DNA of 56,422 nucleotides from Pseudoalteromonas phenolica (lineage in GTDB: Bacteria > Pseudomonadota > Gammaproteobacteria > Enterobacterales > Alteromonadaceae). Below are positions 1-7,821 of the stretch, piece by piece. The translations under genes and the position numbers were made by a program. Under the pieces are notes generated by a model. The model saw only the letters and a program-made list of their open reading frames with translations, did not search any database and had not been told where the DNA came from. The DNA is taken from the NCBI RefSeq assembly GCF_005886345.1, contig NZ_PNEC01000006.1, positions 1 through 56,422 of the forward strand. Reading direction: 5' to 3'. Numbering within the stretch: position 1 is the first letter of the stretch; each line of letters starts with the position of its first letter.

Positions 1-195
1 CTTGCATTGTGCAATATCAGAAAGGTTAACGATTTTGATTAGTAAGCCTTTTTTATGGTTTGACAATTCAGGTTCCATGTATTTATAAGAATTATTTATT
101 TTCCAGCATAAAAATATTAAGTCAAAATAATAGGCGATTGTACTTGTTTCAATTTTTAGTCATGATTACTGCCTTTGTTGTCTGAAAAATTTACA

Positions 196-218
196 GGGTC
201 AAGTCTTGCATTGTGCAA
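196..218 (+). repeat. Repeat family A copy (GGGTC-AGTCTTGCATTGTGCAA)
   Basis: This short repeat recurs through the accessory region. A partial copy forms the first 14 bases of the window. Other copies in the same orientation lie at about 16440-16463. Inverted copies lie at 5999-6023, 6395-6420 and 7776-7800. The copies sit at gene-unit boundaries. The family resembles the short repeats found near RAYT-type transposases in marine gammaproteobacteria. Bases 1-600 hold no convincing gene, only repeats. Confidence 0.6.
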
Positions 219-250
219 TCCTAAACACAAAACCAACAAACAACTCACAT

Positions 251-452
251 CCCCCTTCTATCACGACTGAAAATAAGTAGGTGTTTCTATCAATAACTGC
301 TCGTGATTCGTCATCAAGCAATAAGCATGAATTACTCTATTGTAACAGTCACAAATATCACTAAGAACTTCAATGAAAGTGACAAAATCAGATTCATTAC
401 GACAGATAGGCTTTCGTCATTATCACGAGACGAAACGTGGTAGAGCGCGCCT
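251..452. repeat. Degenerate copy of the CCCCTTCTATCACG MITE
   Basis: The left end (251-275) matches the left ends of the compact MITE copies at 16498 and 23863, including the family-A-linked sequence just upstream that is shared with 16460-16497. A right-end-like stretch (CGTGGTAGAG) lies at about 438-447. The middle does not match the compact copies, so this copy is rearranged or carries an insertion. Confidence 0.4.
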
Positions 453-465
453 GTAAACTCTAATC

Positions 466-590
466 TCAGTGGTCGACTCATCCTTAAACCCCAAAAAAAA
501 GGTCAGCCAAAGTATAACTAACCTTTAAAAAAATCTAACAAAACCGTTTTAACAGCAATGTACTATGCAATACCTAATCCCAATGGTTCT
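466..590 (+). repeat. Repeat block paired with 5904-6033
   Basis: From GGTCGACTCATCC onward this stretch aligns with 5904-6033. Both share an A-rich spacer, a hairpin built on AGGTTAGC/GCTAACCT (imperfect here, perfect in the second copy), the segment AACCGTTTTA and a degenerate family A repeat. The two copies bracket the araC-to-GNAT accessory genes in direct orientation. This copy ends just before the weak reading frame at 615. Confidence 0.6.
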
Positions 591-614
591 CGCCTACATT
601 AGGGTTGGCAACTC

Positions 615-944
615 GTGACAAATTGCGCTATTGATGTTGTGGCTTTATGGCTAGCCTGGTCAAATAAAATTATTCGACTATACAGCTATATGAACATCAC
701 CATCATGGGCGGCGTGCTCGTTGCTCACGTATTGTCGGACTTTTACGGGCGCGAAATTCTTTCCGAAGATGCGCCAAAGACCATTCTAGGCTCAGATTTA
801 GCGGTATTCGCTGCAGTTGTCCCTATCCTTTTTTCCGCAAAGGCGGCACGCCCATCACGCGTTTATAGGCACGTGAGAATGCTGCTTCTGACTGATAACC
901 TAGCTCCTCTGCCAGCTCAGCCAAGGTCACGGGTGACTGCATAA
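615..944 (+). pseudogene. Possible remnant of a small membrane protein
   Basis: A 109-codon frame opens with GTG and has no convincing ribosome binding site. Its middle (residues about 25-75) contains two hydrophobic stretches separated by a charged segment, which looks like real membrane protein. The last 40 residues run antisense into the 3' end of the araC-family gene and look non-native. It may be the C-terminal remnant of a 4-TM protein whose front was lost at the repeat ending near 590. The family is not recognised, and a chance ORF is possible. Confidence 0.25.
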
Positions 945-1773
945 TTTTCATCCGAGCTAGACTCATGCGCCATTCTGTCACGTATTGTTTTACTGAGGTG
1001 CCGATCACCTCAGTAAACCTCGCAGAGAACCCGGAGCGCGACATGCCAACTTGTTCCGCCAAACGGTCTACTGTCCAGGCTGACTCCGGCTTTGCATGAA
1101 TGACAGCTAGTGCTTTACCGATTTTGGGATCTTTTAGCGCGCCGAGCCACCCCTTGCTTGCCTCTTTTGCATGTTCAACCCAATAGCGTATCGCTTGAAT
1201 AACAATAATATCCGCTAAGTGTGCCACCACGGTTTCGCCACCTGTACCCAGAAACTTGGCTTCTTCGGCCATAAGCTGTATGAGAGGCTGGAGTTGTCCT
1301 GGTAACTGACCATTTTCACTTTTCATATGAATATATTGGGGTAATTGCGATACCAGTTTTTGACCGACAGCATGATCAAAACTAAGTACGCCGCAGGTCA
1401 AAAGAGTTTCTTCACCTCCACCACCAAAACGCATAAATTCGAATCGTTCAGATAGTTTCTTCACGGGGATGTCGAAAAACGGCTTGCCCTCCTGATGCTC
1501 CTCCGATGCGATCACATGCCCTTCGCCTCTGGGCAACAAAGCTAACTCACCTGGTCGCAAGAATAGACTCTCCCGATCAGGAAATCGCAACCAGCAGCAA
1601 CCATGCGTCACAATATGAAACATCATCTTGCCGTTCATCGGTGGCATGTCTATTCCCCAAGGTGCCGTTAGTTCTGACTTGGCATACATCAGCCCATTTA
1701 ATCTCAGCGAGTAAAGGGTTTCTCCCAGTATATCTGTAGATTCAGGAATGCTGCGCTGATGTTTTGTTTCCAT
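823..1773 (-). CDS. AraC-family transcriptional regulator
   Basis: This is a cytoplasmic DNA-binding regulator of about 316 residues. The N-terminal two thirds form a cupin-type sensing domain (AraC_binding_2/Cupin_6-like, with GELALLPRGEGHV). The C-terminal 100 residues carry the two AraC helix-turn-helices (TVDRLAEQVGMSRSGFSARF and the LAELAEELGYQSEAAFSRAYKR region). The frame is open to 1836, but ATG at 1773 is preferred because GGAG lies six bases upstream; the ATG pair at 1788 has no such site. It is divergent from an NmrA-like reductase, the usual arrangement in which such regulators control a neighbouring oxidoreductase. The inducer is unknown. Confidence 0.9.
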   Translation of the reverse strand: METKHQRSIPESTDILGETLYSLRLNGLMYAKSELTAPWGIDMPPMNGKMMFHIVTHGCCWLRFPDRESLFLRPGELALLPRGEGHVIASEEHQEGKPFFDIPVKKLSERFEFMRFGGGGEETLLTCGVLSFDHAVGQKLVSQLPQYIHMKSENGQLPGQLQPLIQLMAEEAKFLGTGGETVVAHLADIIVIQAIRYWVEHAKEASKGWLGALKDPKIGKALAVIHAKPESAWTVDRLAEQVGMSRSGFSARFTEVIGTSVKQYVTEWRMSLARMKIMQSPVTLAELAEELGYQSEAAFSRAYKRVMGVPPLRKKG

Positions 1774-1916
1774 GAGTTGCTCCATCATTTTAGACAAGCT
1801 GCAAATAAATATAGAGATATAAGCATTAATCATCAAGCTTTGTTCTCGTAGACTGAGTACATCACTTAACAGATGGTTTAAACACTAAACACTCAATACT
1901 TAAAAAGGTGGAGCAG

Positions 1917-2768
1917 ATGAAAAACGAAGTCACAGGCGTTGTTGGCGCTACAGGGAAAACAGGTATTCGAGTACTCCACCAATTGGAGCAGCTTGGTCAT
2001 TCAACACGAGGCTTATCAAGAGGTGTAACAGGTGGCAATAACCGCTTCTTTGACTGGACTGACAGTTCAACCTGGAGAGCTGCGTTGGAGGGTCTTCACT
2101 CTGTGTATGTAACTTACTTTCCAGATCTTGCTGTGCCAAGTGCGGAAGACGATATTCGCGCTTTTGTTGACTTGGCCAAGGCTTGCGAAATCAAACATAT
2201 CGTATTGCTTTCAGGGCGTGGTGAAGAAGGTGCACAACGAGCGGAAGACGTTGTCATATCTAGTGGATTGGAGTGGAATATTGTTCGTGCAAGCTGGTTT
2301 ATGCAAAATTTTAGCGAGAGCTTTATGCATGATGGACTCAAGGCTGGAGAGCTCGTCTTACCTGTACCTAGAGCAACAGAGCCTTTCATTGATGTGGATG
2401 ATATTGCGGAAGTTGCTGTTGCAGCGCTGACTAGACATGAGTTGCGCAATCAATTACTTGAAATCACCGGGCCTGAACTACTGTCATTTATCGACTGTGT
2501 CGAAACAATAGCAACAACTATCGGTCGTGACATTCGATTTACCACACTTCCTGTAGAAACCTATCTTGAAGCAGCCAGAAACGACGGTCTGCCAGACGAT
2601 ATTGCATGGTTGATCAATGAGTTGTTTGTCAATGTGCTTGATGGACGAAACGAATCTGTCACCGACACGGTTGAAAAGGTGCTTGGTCGACCTGCCCGAA
2701 GGTTTTCTAGCTATGTTAAAGCAGCTGCAAGCAAGGGTATCTGGGCAGAGGAAAAATTCCCTATCTAA
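1917..2768 (+). CDS. NmrA-like NAD(P)-binding oxidoreductase
   Basis: This is an atypical short-chain dehydrogenase of the NmrA/HSCARG type, about 283 residues and soluble. The N-terminus has the Rossmann nucleotide-binding motif GATGKTG (about residues 10-16). The segment WNIVRASWFMQNFSE and the following PFIDVDDIAEVA are typical of NmrA-like reductases. GTG at 1908 is possible, but ATG at 1917 follows AAGGTGGAG and is a better start. It is divergently transcribed from the AraC gene and followed after 50 bases by a DUF1772 gene, so the two may form a small regulon for a redox or detoxification reaction. The substrate cannot be told from the sequence. Confidence 0.9.
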   Translation: MKNEVTGVVGATGKTGIRVLHQLEQLGHSTRGLSRGVTGGNNRFFDWTDSSTWRAALEGLHSVYVTYFPDLAVPSAEDDIRAFVDLAKACEIKHIVLLSGRGEEGAQRAEDVVISSGLEWNIVRASWFMQNFSESFMHDGLKAGELVLPVPRATEPFIDVDDIAEVAVAALTRHELRNQLLEITGPELLSFIDCVETIATTIGRDIRFTTLPVETYLEAARNDGLPDDIAWLINELFVNVLDGRNESVTDTVEKVLGRPARRFSSYVKAAASKGIWAEEKFPI

Positions 2769-2818
2769 GACTAGAACTTGCGCTAGTTAATAAAACAAAA
2801 ATTTGGAGTGCATCAAAA

Positions 2819-3274
2819 ATGCTGATTCTACTCATTATTCTGACTGGTCTGATGGCTGGTATTTATCTCGCATTTTCTGCGGTTATCATTAAATCGCTTA
2901 ATGAATTACCTGCGCTTCAAGCCGCGCAGGCTATGAACAAAATTAACGATGTAATCGTTAATACGATTTTCCTACCCATTTTTTTCGGATCAACACTCTG
3001 GTACGCCGGGTTGATTGTCTGGTCCTTGGCAGACTGGCAGGTTGGAAAATCTGGTCTAATCATGTTAGCGGCTTTGGCCTATATCATTGGTATGTTCTTA
3101 GTGACCGCCTTTGGCAATGTACCAATGAACAATAAATTGAAGGCAAGCGAAAGTAATGAGGCTTTGCTCATGGATTACTGGAATAAGTACCAGCATTCGT
3201 GGACACGCTTGAATCATATACGAACGCTTAGTTGTATTGCATCTTGTGCTCTTCTAATCGCGTCACTGGTATGA
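2819..3274 (+). CDS. DUF1772 family membrane protein
   Basis: The 151-residue protein has four predicted membrane helices, around residues 1-22, 50-72, 80-102 and 133-151. The pattern TGLMAGIYLAFS near the N-terminus and a conserved-looking NVPMNNKL segment before the last helix fit DUF1772 (anthrone-oxygenase-like). It lies 50 bases after the NmrA-like gene in the same direction and is probably co-transcribed. DUF1772 genes are often found beside NmrA and AraC genes, but the biochemical role in bacteria is not established. Confidence 0.8.
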   Translation: MLILLIILTGLMAGIYLAFSAVIIKSLNELPALQAAQAMNKINDVIVNTIFLPIFFGSTLWYAGLIVWSLADWQVGKSGLIMLAALAYIIGMFLVTAFGNVPMNNKLKASESNEALLMDYWNKYQHSWTRLNHIRTLSCIASCALLIASLV

Positions 3275-3312
3275 AATTAACACTAAAACACTATTTTCGA
3301 GGTGTAAAAGAA

Positions 3313-3622
3313 ATGAAACTCTGCTTTGACAAATTTTATCTATTTTTTTCCAGTCTAATCATACTATTTGTAGATGGATTTATCGCACTTACGCCCAATG
3401 AATACCTGATCAGTATAGATGCTTACACTTAAATGGCGCTTCATGGTTTATCCCAAGCAAATGTAGCATCGAGAAATTTGATGAGCGACTTACGGGGTAT
3501 GGGTGACATGCTGCTTTTTATTGGAGCCTTTGTCCTAACTAGTAGCTTTAACAAAAGTTAGCCCACTCTTGCCAATGAGTACGGCATGTTATGTAAAATT
3601 TCAACTGGCTCGATTATCTTAA
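3313..3622 (+). pseudogene. Broken DUF4345-like membrane protein
   Basis: An ATG with GAGGTG eight bases upstream opens a frame encoding one membrane helix and ALTPNEYLISIDAYT. An in-frame TAA at 3430-3432 then interrupts it. The same frame continues with ATG at 3433 (SDLRGMGDMLLFIGAFVLT), which fits the conserved second half of DUF4345 proteins. It stops again at 3559-3561, and a shifted frame gives FQLARLS, like the family's C-terminal part. At least one nonsense change and one frameshift make it a pseudogene. It follows the DUF1772 gene and was probably part of the same unit. Confidence 0.55.
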
Positions 3623-3773
3623 TCCAATTATAAAATGCTAGGAAAAAACCACTGTTAATCTACTGAAGGCATTAAATAAAATTACTTATTGGTATGCCAA
3701 ATTTAGGTCGTGGACAACTTCCTTAAATCGAAATACGCATTAATAAGCTGTTAGCTATCTACTGGAGGCAAGC

Positions 3774-4742
3774 ATGCAAGCTCATATATCTATATTCTTA
3801 CTATTAATGATATCTGGTTGTTCAGCACAACACGTTACTAATGTTGACGAAAATAAGCGGCCATTAAAAGCCGAGCGCAAATCAATAATCGATAAGCCAA
3901 TTTGGCTTCATGGTTCTCCAGATTGTGATAACAATAAGGAGCCTGTGCATGACGCCTATATGCACTCTGAAAAAACGATCATCATTAGACAGAATAAATG
4001 CATAACTTTTGAAGCTCCATTTATTTATGTTTTAGTCGGTGAGCAAAAAATATTAGTGTTAGATACCGGCGCGATAAATGACAAGCTAGAGCCTTCGTTG
4101 GATAAAGACATAGAGATGTTACTCGGTAAAGAGCAATTCTCGAGTAAAGAAATACTTGTTGTTCATTCCCATGGACATAGTGACCACTATCAAGGAGATT
4201 ATGCTTTTGAGAAGCACTCAAATGTTAAATTGATAAAGCCATCAGCAATAGAGGTCCATAAATTTTTTGGTTTTTCGGACTGGCCTCTAGGGCAGGCTTC
4301 AATCGAATTAGGTGGAAGGCTGTTAACCGTCATACCTACTCCTGGGCATCAGGAAGAAAGCATAACTATCTATGATCATGAAACCAAGTGGCTTTTTACT
4401 GGGGACACTCTGTACCCTGGCTTAATTTATGTTAAAGACTGGGGATCCTATCGGGAGAGTATTGATAAACTCGCAACTTTTGCCAAAAACAATGAAGTTA
4501 AGGCAATTATGGGTTCTCACATTGAAATGAAGAACCGACCAGCATCGTATTATCCAGTAGGTTCTTCCTATCAGCCGAATGAAGCAAAGCTCGACTTAAG
4601 TGTTGAGAGCTTACAAATACTGAATGATCGGTTGCAAGAGACAGACAGGCCCACAGAGCTCATTTTTGATGATTTTATAATCCAACCTATGGGAAGAATT
4701 CAAAAAATACTAAGTAATATTGTTAGGTGGTTTACACAATAG
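3774..4742 (+). CDS. MBL-fold metallohydrolase lipoprotein (cassette-borne)
   Basis: This 322-residue protein has a lipoprotein signal (lipobox ISGC, Cys16), so it is likely exported and lipidated. The metallo-beta-lactamase fold is shown by HSHGHSDH at residues 131-138 (the HxHxDH metal site), TPGHQEE for the next His ligand, and FTGDTLYPG for the bridging Asp. GSHIE near residue 245 supplies the last His. Closest by eye are general MBL hydrolases; no beta-lactam activity can be inferred. The leader is only 23 bases from the putative cassette edge (G3750/TTAGCT) and TGGAGG precedes the ATG. The stop codon overlaps an attC-like site. It looks like a promoterless integron cassette. Confidence 0.85.
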   Translation: MQAHISIFLLLMISGCSAQHVTNVDENKRPLKAERKSIIDKPIWLHGSPDCDNNKEPVHDAYMHSEKTIIIRQNKCITFEAPFIYVLVGEQKILVLDTGAINDKLEPSLDKDIEMLLGKEQFSSKEILVVHSHGHSDHYQGDYAFEKHSNVKLIKPSAIEVHKFFGFSDWPLGQASIELGGRLLTVIPTPGHQEESITIYDHETKWLFTGDTLYPGLIYVKDWGSYRESIDKLATFAKNNEVKAIMGSHIEMKNRPASYYPVGSSYQPNEAKLDLSVESLQILNDRLQETDRPTELIFDDFIIQPMGRIQKILSNIVRWFTQ

Positions 4743-4842
4743 CTAACAAGGCAATTATGTATGAGATGTCTAAAGCTTGGCTAGCGCCCATTCTTCGTTA
4801 TTTTTAGCCAAGCTTAATACGTCCCATATTTCGGCGTCAGAT
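4741..4842 (+). other. attC-like recombination site (integron cassette end)
   Basis: AGCTAAC at 4741-4747 fits an R'' box. It is the exact complement of GTTAGCT at 3750-3756 just before the MBL gene, as expected when both come from one cassette circle. The site continues with a perfect 11-bp inverted repeat (AAGCTTGGCTA ... TAGCCAAGCTT, 4772-4823) and ends in TCGGCGTCAG, where G4836/T4837 would be the crossover point of a slightly degenerate GTTRRRY core. Pairing of the L boxes is imperfect. No integron integrase lies in the window. This could instead be a chance hairpin, but the edge complementarity argues for attC. Confidence 0.5.
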
Positions 4843-4860
4843 GCAGAAGGAGTATCGAGC

Positions 4861-5142
4861 ATGTTCAAATATTTACCTATCATTTCTATCGTTTGTTTAT
4901 TACAAGCTTGTAAAGCCACTCAACCCGAACCATTTCAAAAAGATCGAGCACCAGAAGATAGAACTGAATACAATGGTTTAAGAGGTATGGTGCAACAACA
5001 AAAAGATCAAAATTACCTAATGTCAAAAGAGCTATCAGACAAATGTAATGAAGCTAAGATTGATCTTGCTATTGCTGAGTCAGAAGGTAATTCAAGTGAA
5101 ATCAAAGAGAATAAAAAAACTATTAGTAAAATGTGCATATAA
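4861..5142 (+). CDS. Small putative lipoprotein, charged/coiled-coil
   Basis: The protein has 93 residues from ATG 4861, which follows AAGGAG at eight bases; an upstream extension to 4777 runs through the attC-like element and is rejected. The start MFKYLPIISIVCLLQAC is a lipoprotein signal with the lipid Cys at about residue 17. The mature part is hydrophilic, Lys/Glu/Gln-rich and probably helical, with two further Cys near the C-terminus. The family is not recognised. The start lies 24 bases after the presumed crossover point at 4836, as in a second cassette. Its own attC would have been lost where transposase debris begins at about 5148. Confidence 0.65.
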   Translation: MFKYLPIISIVCLLQACKATQPEPFQKDRAPEDRTEYNGLRGMVQQQKDQNYLMSKELSDKCNEAKIDLAIAESEGNSSEIKENKKTISKMCI

Positions 5143-5147
5143 CAAAC

Positions 5148-5298
5148 TGTGTAATATGTTGAGGTACATTAGAAATGTTTAACCGAGGAAGGTATGCCAT
5201 AAATTAGCTAGTCCATTAGTTTATCGATATATCAGAATAGCTAATCACATATAAAGGGAGTCATAATCAAAAATCAACGATTCTAACCTCATTGATTC
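5148..5298 (-). pseudogene. 5' end fragment of a Y1 (RAYT-type) transposase with repeat B
   Basis: On the minus strand ATG at 5200 encodes LPRLNISNVPQHITQ, the N-terminal signature of REP-associated Y1 transposases, and the frame is then lost. Upstream of it (5201-5298) is the same flank seen beside the remnant at 14373-14754. It includes repeat family B (AATCAACGATTCTAACCTC, 5266-5298). Only the 5' end of the element remains, abutting the small lipoprotein gene. Confidence 0.6.
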
Positions 5299-5379
5299 GT
5301 TAGGTCTCTGCCTTTTATTCCCTTTGTTTTTTGATAAAGGCACCCTACATAGAACATATAAATAACCAAAGGACGATTC

Positions 5380-5820
5380 ATGGCAATTTTTCTAAAGCCC
5401 ATTACCAAAGAAAACTACGACGCAATCTGTGATATCGATGTTGCTAAACATCAACAAGATTTAGTTGCCTGCAATATGTATTCATTAGTTGAATCATTTT
5501 TTAATGAAGGTTACATCACACGAGCCATTTACCAAGATCGTGACCTTGTAGGCTTTTTTATGTGGGTAGAAGAAAGCGCAGAAAAAACGGCTATTTGGCG
5601 CTTTATGATAGATGAGAAGTACCAGCAACAAGGTATTGGTTCTCAGGCACTTGCTCTAGCACTCAGTGAAATAAAACAGCGCCCAACAGTTAAAACCATC
5701 GAAATTTGTTATAAGCCCGATAACCCCGTCGCAAAATCGTTTTACTCGCGATATGGCTTTGTTGAAATCGGAATGGGTAAGGATAACGAAGATATGTTAG
5801 CCGAGATACAAATCACTTAG
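5380..5820 (+). CDS. GNAT family N-acetyltransferase
   Basis: This is a 146-residue soluble single-domain acyl-CoA transferase. The acetyl-CoA-binding motif A is MIDEKYQQQGIGSQALALAL (QQGIGS is the pyrophosphate loop). The late NPVAKSFYSRYGFVEIG is the usual motif B. AAAGGA precedes the ATG by about seven bases. It is flanked by a transposase fragment upstream and by a hairpin and repeat block downstream, so it is an isolated gene in mobile debris. Its acceptor substrate is unknown. It resembles spermidine or protein acetyltransferases only at family level. Confidence 0.88.
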   Translation: MAIFLKPITKENYDAICDIDVAKHQQDLVACNMYSLVESFFNEGYITRAIYQDRDLVGFFMWVEESAEKTAIWRFMIDEKYQQQGIGSQALALALSEIKQRPTVKTIEICYKPDNPVAKSFYSRYGFVEIGMGKDNEDMLAEIQIT

Positions 5821-5856
5821 ATCTATTAGTTGTCTTCAAGTGCTTTCTAACCAAAT

Positions 5857-5897
5857 AGACACCAAACTAAAGCAAATTAGAATGGGTGTCTTTGTTA
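5857..5897 (+). terminator. Probable terminator after the GNAT gene
   Basis: A 7-bp stem AGACACC/GGTGTCT with a 21-base loop is followed by TTGTTATT. The loop is long, so strength is uncertain, but the position 37 bases after the stop codon fits. Confidence 0.4.
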
Positions 5898-5903
5898 TTA
5901 GCT

Positions 5904-6033
5904 TCAGTGGTCGACTCATCCATAACCCCCAACAAACAAAAAGGTTAGCTAAAGTATGGCTAACCTTTTAAAAATCTAACCAAACCGTTTTATCAACAGG
6001 GCACAATGCAAGACCTGCCCCCTATGGTTCCAA
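5904..6033 (+). repeat. Second copy of repeat block 466-590
   Basis: It matches 466-590 from GGTCGACTCATCC and contains a perfect hairpin AGGTTAGC/GCTAACCT and an inverted family A repeat at 5999-6023. It joins directly to the 361-bp direct repeat that begins at 6034. Confidence 0.6.
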
Positions 6034-6394
6034 CCAAGGGAAGGCTGAAGTCGATCTCCCCTTGGAACCCTAAGGCGTCCTTCATCACACTTATCGTGCA
6101 AAATATACGTTGCGAAACCAGGTTACTTTTGCGCAAGGTGAGATAAGCAATTTTAACTATTTTTCAATGAAACAAGAACGTAAACGCCATGATGGTACGT
6201 TTGTATTCAAGCATTGCTTGGCTCGCATTGTCTAAATAGATTTAGGTGCTTGAGATTTGTCGGCAACAAAAATCCCGCCATGGGCATTACTCATCAATTT
6301 ATTCTTTTCAGGGTGTGATAAAAGGAAAAGGGTGTTGCATGTAATTTATGGTATGTGGGAAGGTTTGAGTTGTCTTTGAGCTCATAGGGTCAAA
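6034..6394 (+). repeat. Left 361-bp direct repeat flanking the dioxygenase island
   Basis: It is nearly identical to 8177-8537 in the same orientation, with equal length by eye and scattered substitutions. It includes internal hairpins such as AAGCATTGCTT and CCCGCCATGGGC. A diverged, shorter third copy lies at 16213-16430. No conserved coding frame spans all copies. The two close copies could recombine and delete the genes between them. Confidence 0.75.
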
Positions 6395-6420
6395 ATGCAC
6401 AATGCAAGACCTGACCCCTT
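6395..6420 (-). repeat. Repeat family A copy
   Basis: ATGCACAATGCAAGACCTGACCCC is the reverse complement of the family A unit at 196-218. It sits at the junction between the left direct repeat and the AT-rich dioxygenase operon. A similar inverted copy at 7776-7800 lies at the other edge. Confidence 0.6.
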
Positions 6421-6449
6421 TGATTCTAGATTCTATAGATAGATTAGCC

Positions 6450-6953
6450 TTACAAGCTTTCTTTAAGCTCTTTTTTCATTTTTTCGCACAGGTAATCTAT
6501 TGCTGCATCTTTATTTTCTTCAGACACTAAATTGATAAAATGCTTTTGTGACTCTTCTTCTACAACATTAAAAGAATGGAATGCTATATCATGAAATGTG
6601 TATTGCTCTTTGCTAACCTCTTCATTGTTAACAACACTATTGGCTATAAAATCTGTTTTGATTTGATCATTGTTAAGTAAATTATATATAAGTCCCAAAG
6701 TCGGTGATATTTCACCTTCTACACGCATAGATACTTTTCCTGGTTTAGCTAAGACTTCAACTTCTCCTTTCAGCTTTTCTATTAACTCGTCATTATTCAG
6801 TCCATTTCTTATAATATCCTTATCCTTTTCACTTAAAGCAAACAAATCAAATATAAGCTCCTCACACACATTAAATTTTGCTTTTATAGTCGTGTGATTG
6901 GTAACATTATACAGCAATGAAATCAAAGGTATTTCTTTATAATCTTTTTTCAT
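6450..6953 (-). CDS. Uncharacterised helical protein with internal duplication
   Basis: This 167-residue acidic, probably all-helical cytoplasmic protein is not assigned to a family. Two halves begin alike: ISLLYNVTNHTTIKAKF (about residues 11-27) and LGLIYNLLNNDQIKTDF (about 86-102), suggesting a duplicated helical module. The segment ELIFDLFALSEKDKDIIRNG loosely recalls LigA-type helical domains of extradiol dioxygenases, some of which occur as peptide-like substrates; this is only a pattern resemblance. AAGGAAAG precedes the ATG. It lies 26 bases after the PhyH-like gene, so they form an operon. The DNA is visibly AT-rich compared with the core genes. Confidence 0.7.
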   Translation of the reverse strand: MKKDYKEIPLISLLYNVTNHTTIKAKFNVCEELIFDLFALSEKDKDIIRNGLNNDELIEKLKGEVEVLAKPGKVSMRVEGEISPTLGLIYNLLNNDQIKTDFIANSVVNNEEVSKEQYTFHDIAFHSFNVVEEESQKHFINLVSEENKDAAIDYLCEKMKKELKESL

Positions 6954-6979
6954 TTTACTTTCCTTAATATTTTTAAAAC

Positions 6980-7639
6980 TTAGGCTTCACAAATAAACTC
7001 AAGAGACCAGCAAATTCTTTTACTATCATTCAAGGTAAGACAGTGAAGAGCCCTAGTGGAGAATAGCAAGATATCACCGACATTTACCATTATTTCCTTC
7101 TCATTCGAATTAAACTTTTCGACATACTCTGTCTTAACTTTTACAAACTGACCAAACATCGAGTGAGGTAAATTTCCTAAATTATGTGTTTTTGGGATAA
7201 TTTTGAAGTTTTTCTCTCGTTTATCAGCAATAGGTACCCACACATGAATATCCCCTTTTAAATGCCCACCCAAAGGACCATCCTGATGGTAACCTGTAAA
7301 CTCTTTTTTAACCTCAGAGGGCATCCATGAAATTAAAGTATGGTCTTCCGATATTGTTATATCCTTATTAATATTTCTAATTATTTCATTCAGCCTAGGA
7401 TTTCTTACTATTAATTGAACTGCTTCTGTAATCAAGCTTGAATTATGACTTCTTGGGAAGTATTTATTTATTACCTTTGGATTATCTATATGTGGAGTTT
7501 CCATATTATCAGTATTAACACCATGGTTTGACAACACATCAAAGCAACATTCTTGCAATTGCTCCAATTCTTTTAGCTCTAATATGTTTTTAAGTATCAC
7601 AAAACCATTACTTTTATATTCATCTTCAAGTGTTTTCAC
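6980..7639 (-). CDS. Phytanoyl-CoA dioxygenase (PhyH)-like Fe(II)/2-oxoglutarate oxygenase
   Basis: This 219-residue single-domain protein is soluble. The Fe(II) triad is visible: HQD in GYHQDGPLGGHL supplies the first His and Asp, and STRALHCLTLN the distal His. The Arg in SKRICWS would bind 2-oxoglutarate. The start is a GTG preceded by GGGAG at six bases. It is first in a two-gene operon with the duplicated helical protein and shares its low GC. PhyH-family enzymes hydroxylate small molecules, amino acids or natural products. The substrate here is unknown, but the tight pairing suggests the partner is a substrate carrier or substrate. Confidence 0.85.
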   Translation of the reverse strand: MKTLEDEYKSNGFVILKNILELKELEQLQECCFDVLSNHGVNTDNMETPHIDNPKVINKYFPRSHNSSLITEAVQLIVRNPRLNEIIRNINKDITISEDHTLISWMPSEVKKEFTGYHQDGPLGGHLKGDIHVWVPIADKREKNFKIIPKTHNLGNLPHSMFGQFVKVKTEYVEKFNSNEKEIMVNVGDILLFSTRALHCLTLNDSKRICWSLEFICEA

Positions 7640-7775
7640 TTAATACTCCCTTATTATCTATACCTAATTACTTAGAATACCTGCTATTCGAAGTTCAGCT
7701 AAGTACCACTTTAGGTGGTTTTTCTGTTGCCCCCTAAAATCATAAAGTCAAATTTTTTGGCCGTAAATACTATAA

Positions 7776-7800
7776 ATGCACAATTCAAGATTTGACCCCT
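7776..7800 (-). repeat. Repeat family A copy
   Basis: ATGCACAATTCAAGATTTGACCCC is a diverged inverted family A unit. The upstream stretch 7745-7775 also resembles 8531-8565 (GTCAAA...TTTG-CC-TAAATACTA), so a longer unit is shared by the two loci. Confidence 0.5.
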
Positions 7801-7821
7801 TTGATTTGACTTGTCGATTTC

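Noticed and set aside
1506..1739. 77-codon plus-strand frame inside the AraC gene
   Set aside because: Antisense shadow of the sensing domain, with no independent signals.
5300..5306. GTTAGGT as the edge of a third integron cassette carrying the GNAT gene
   Set aside because: No matching ACCTAAC follows the GNAT gene and the downstream hairpin fits a terminator, not attC.
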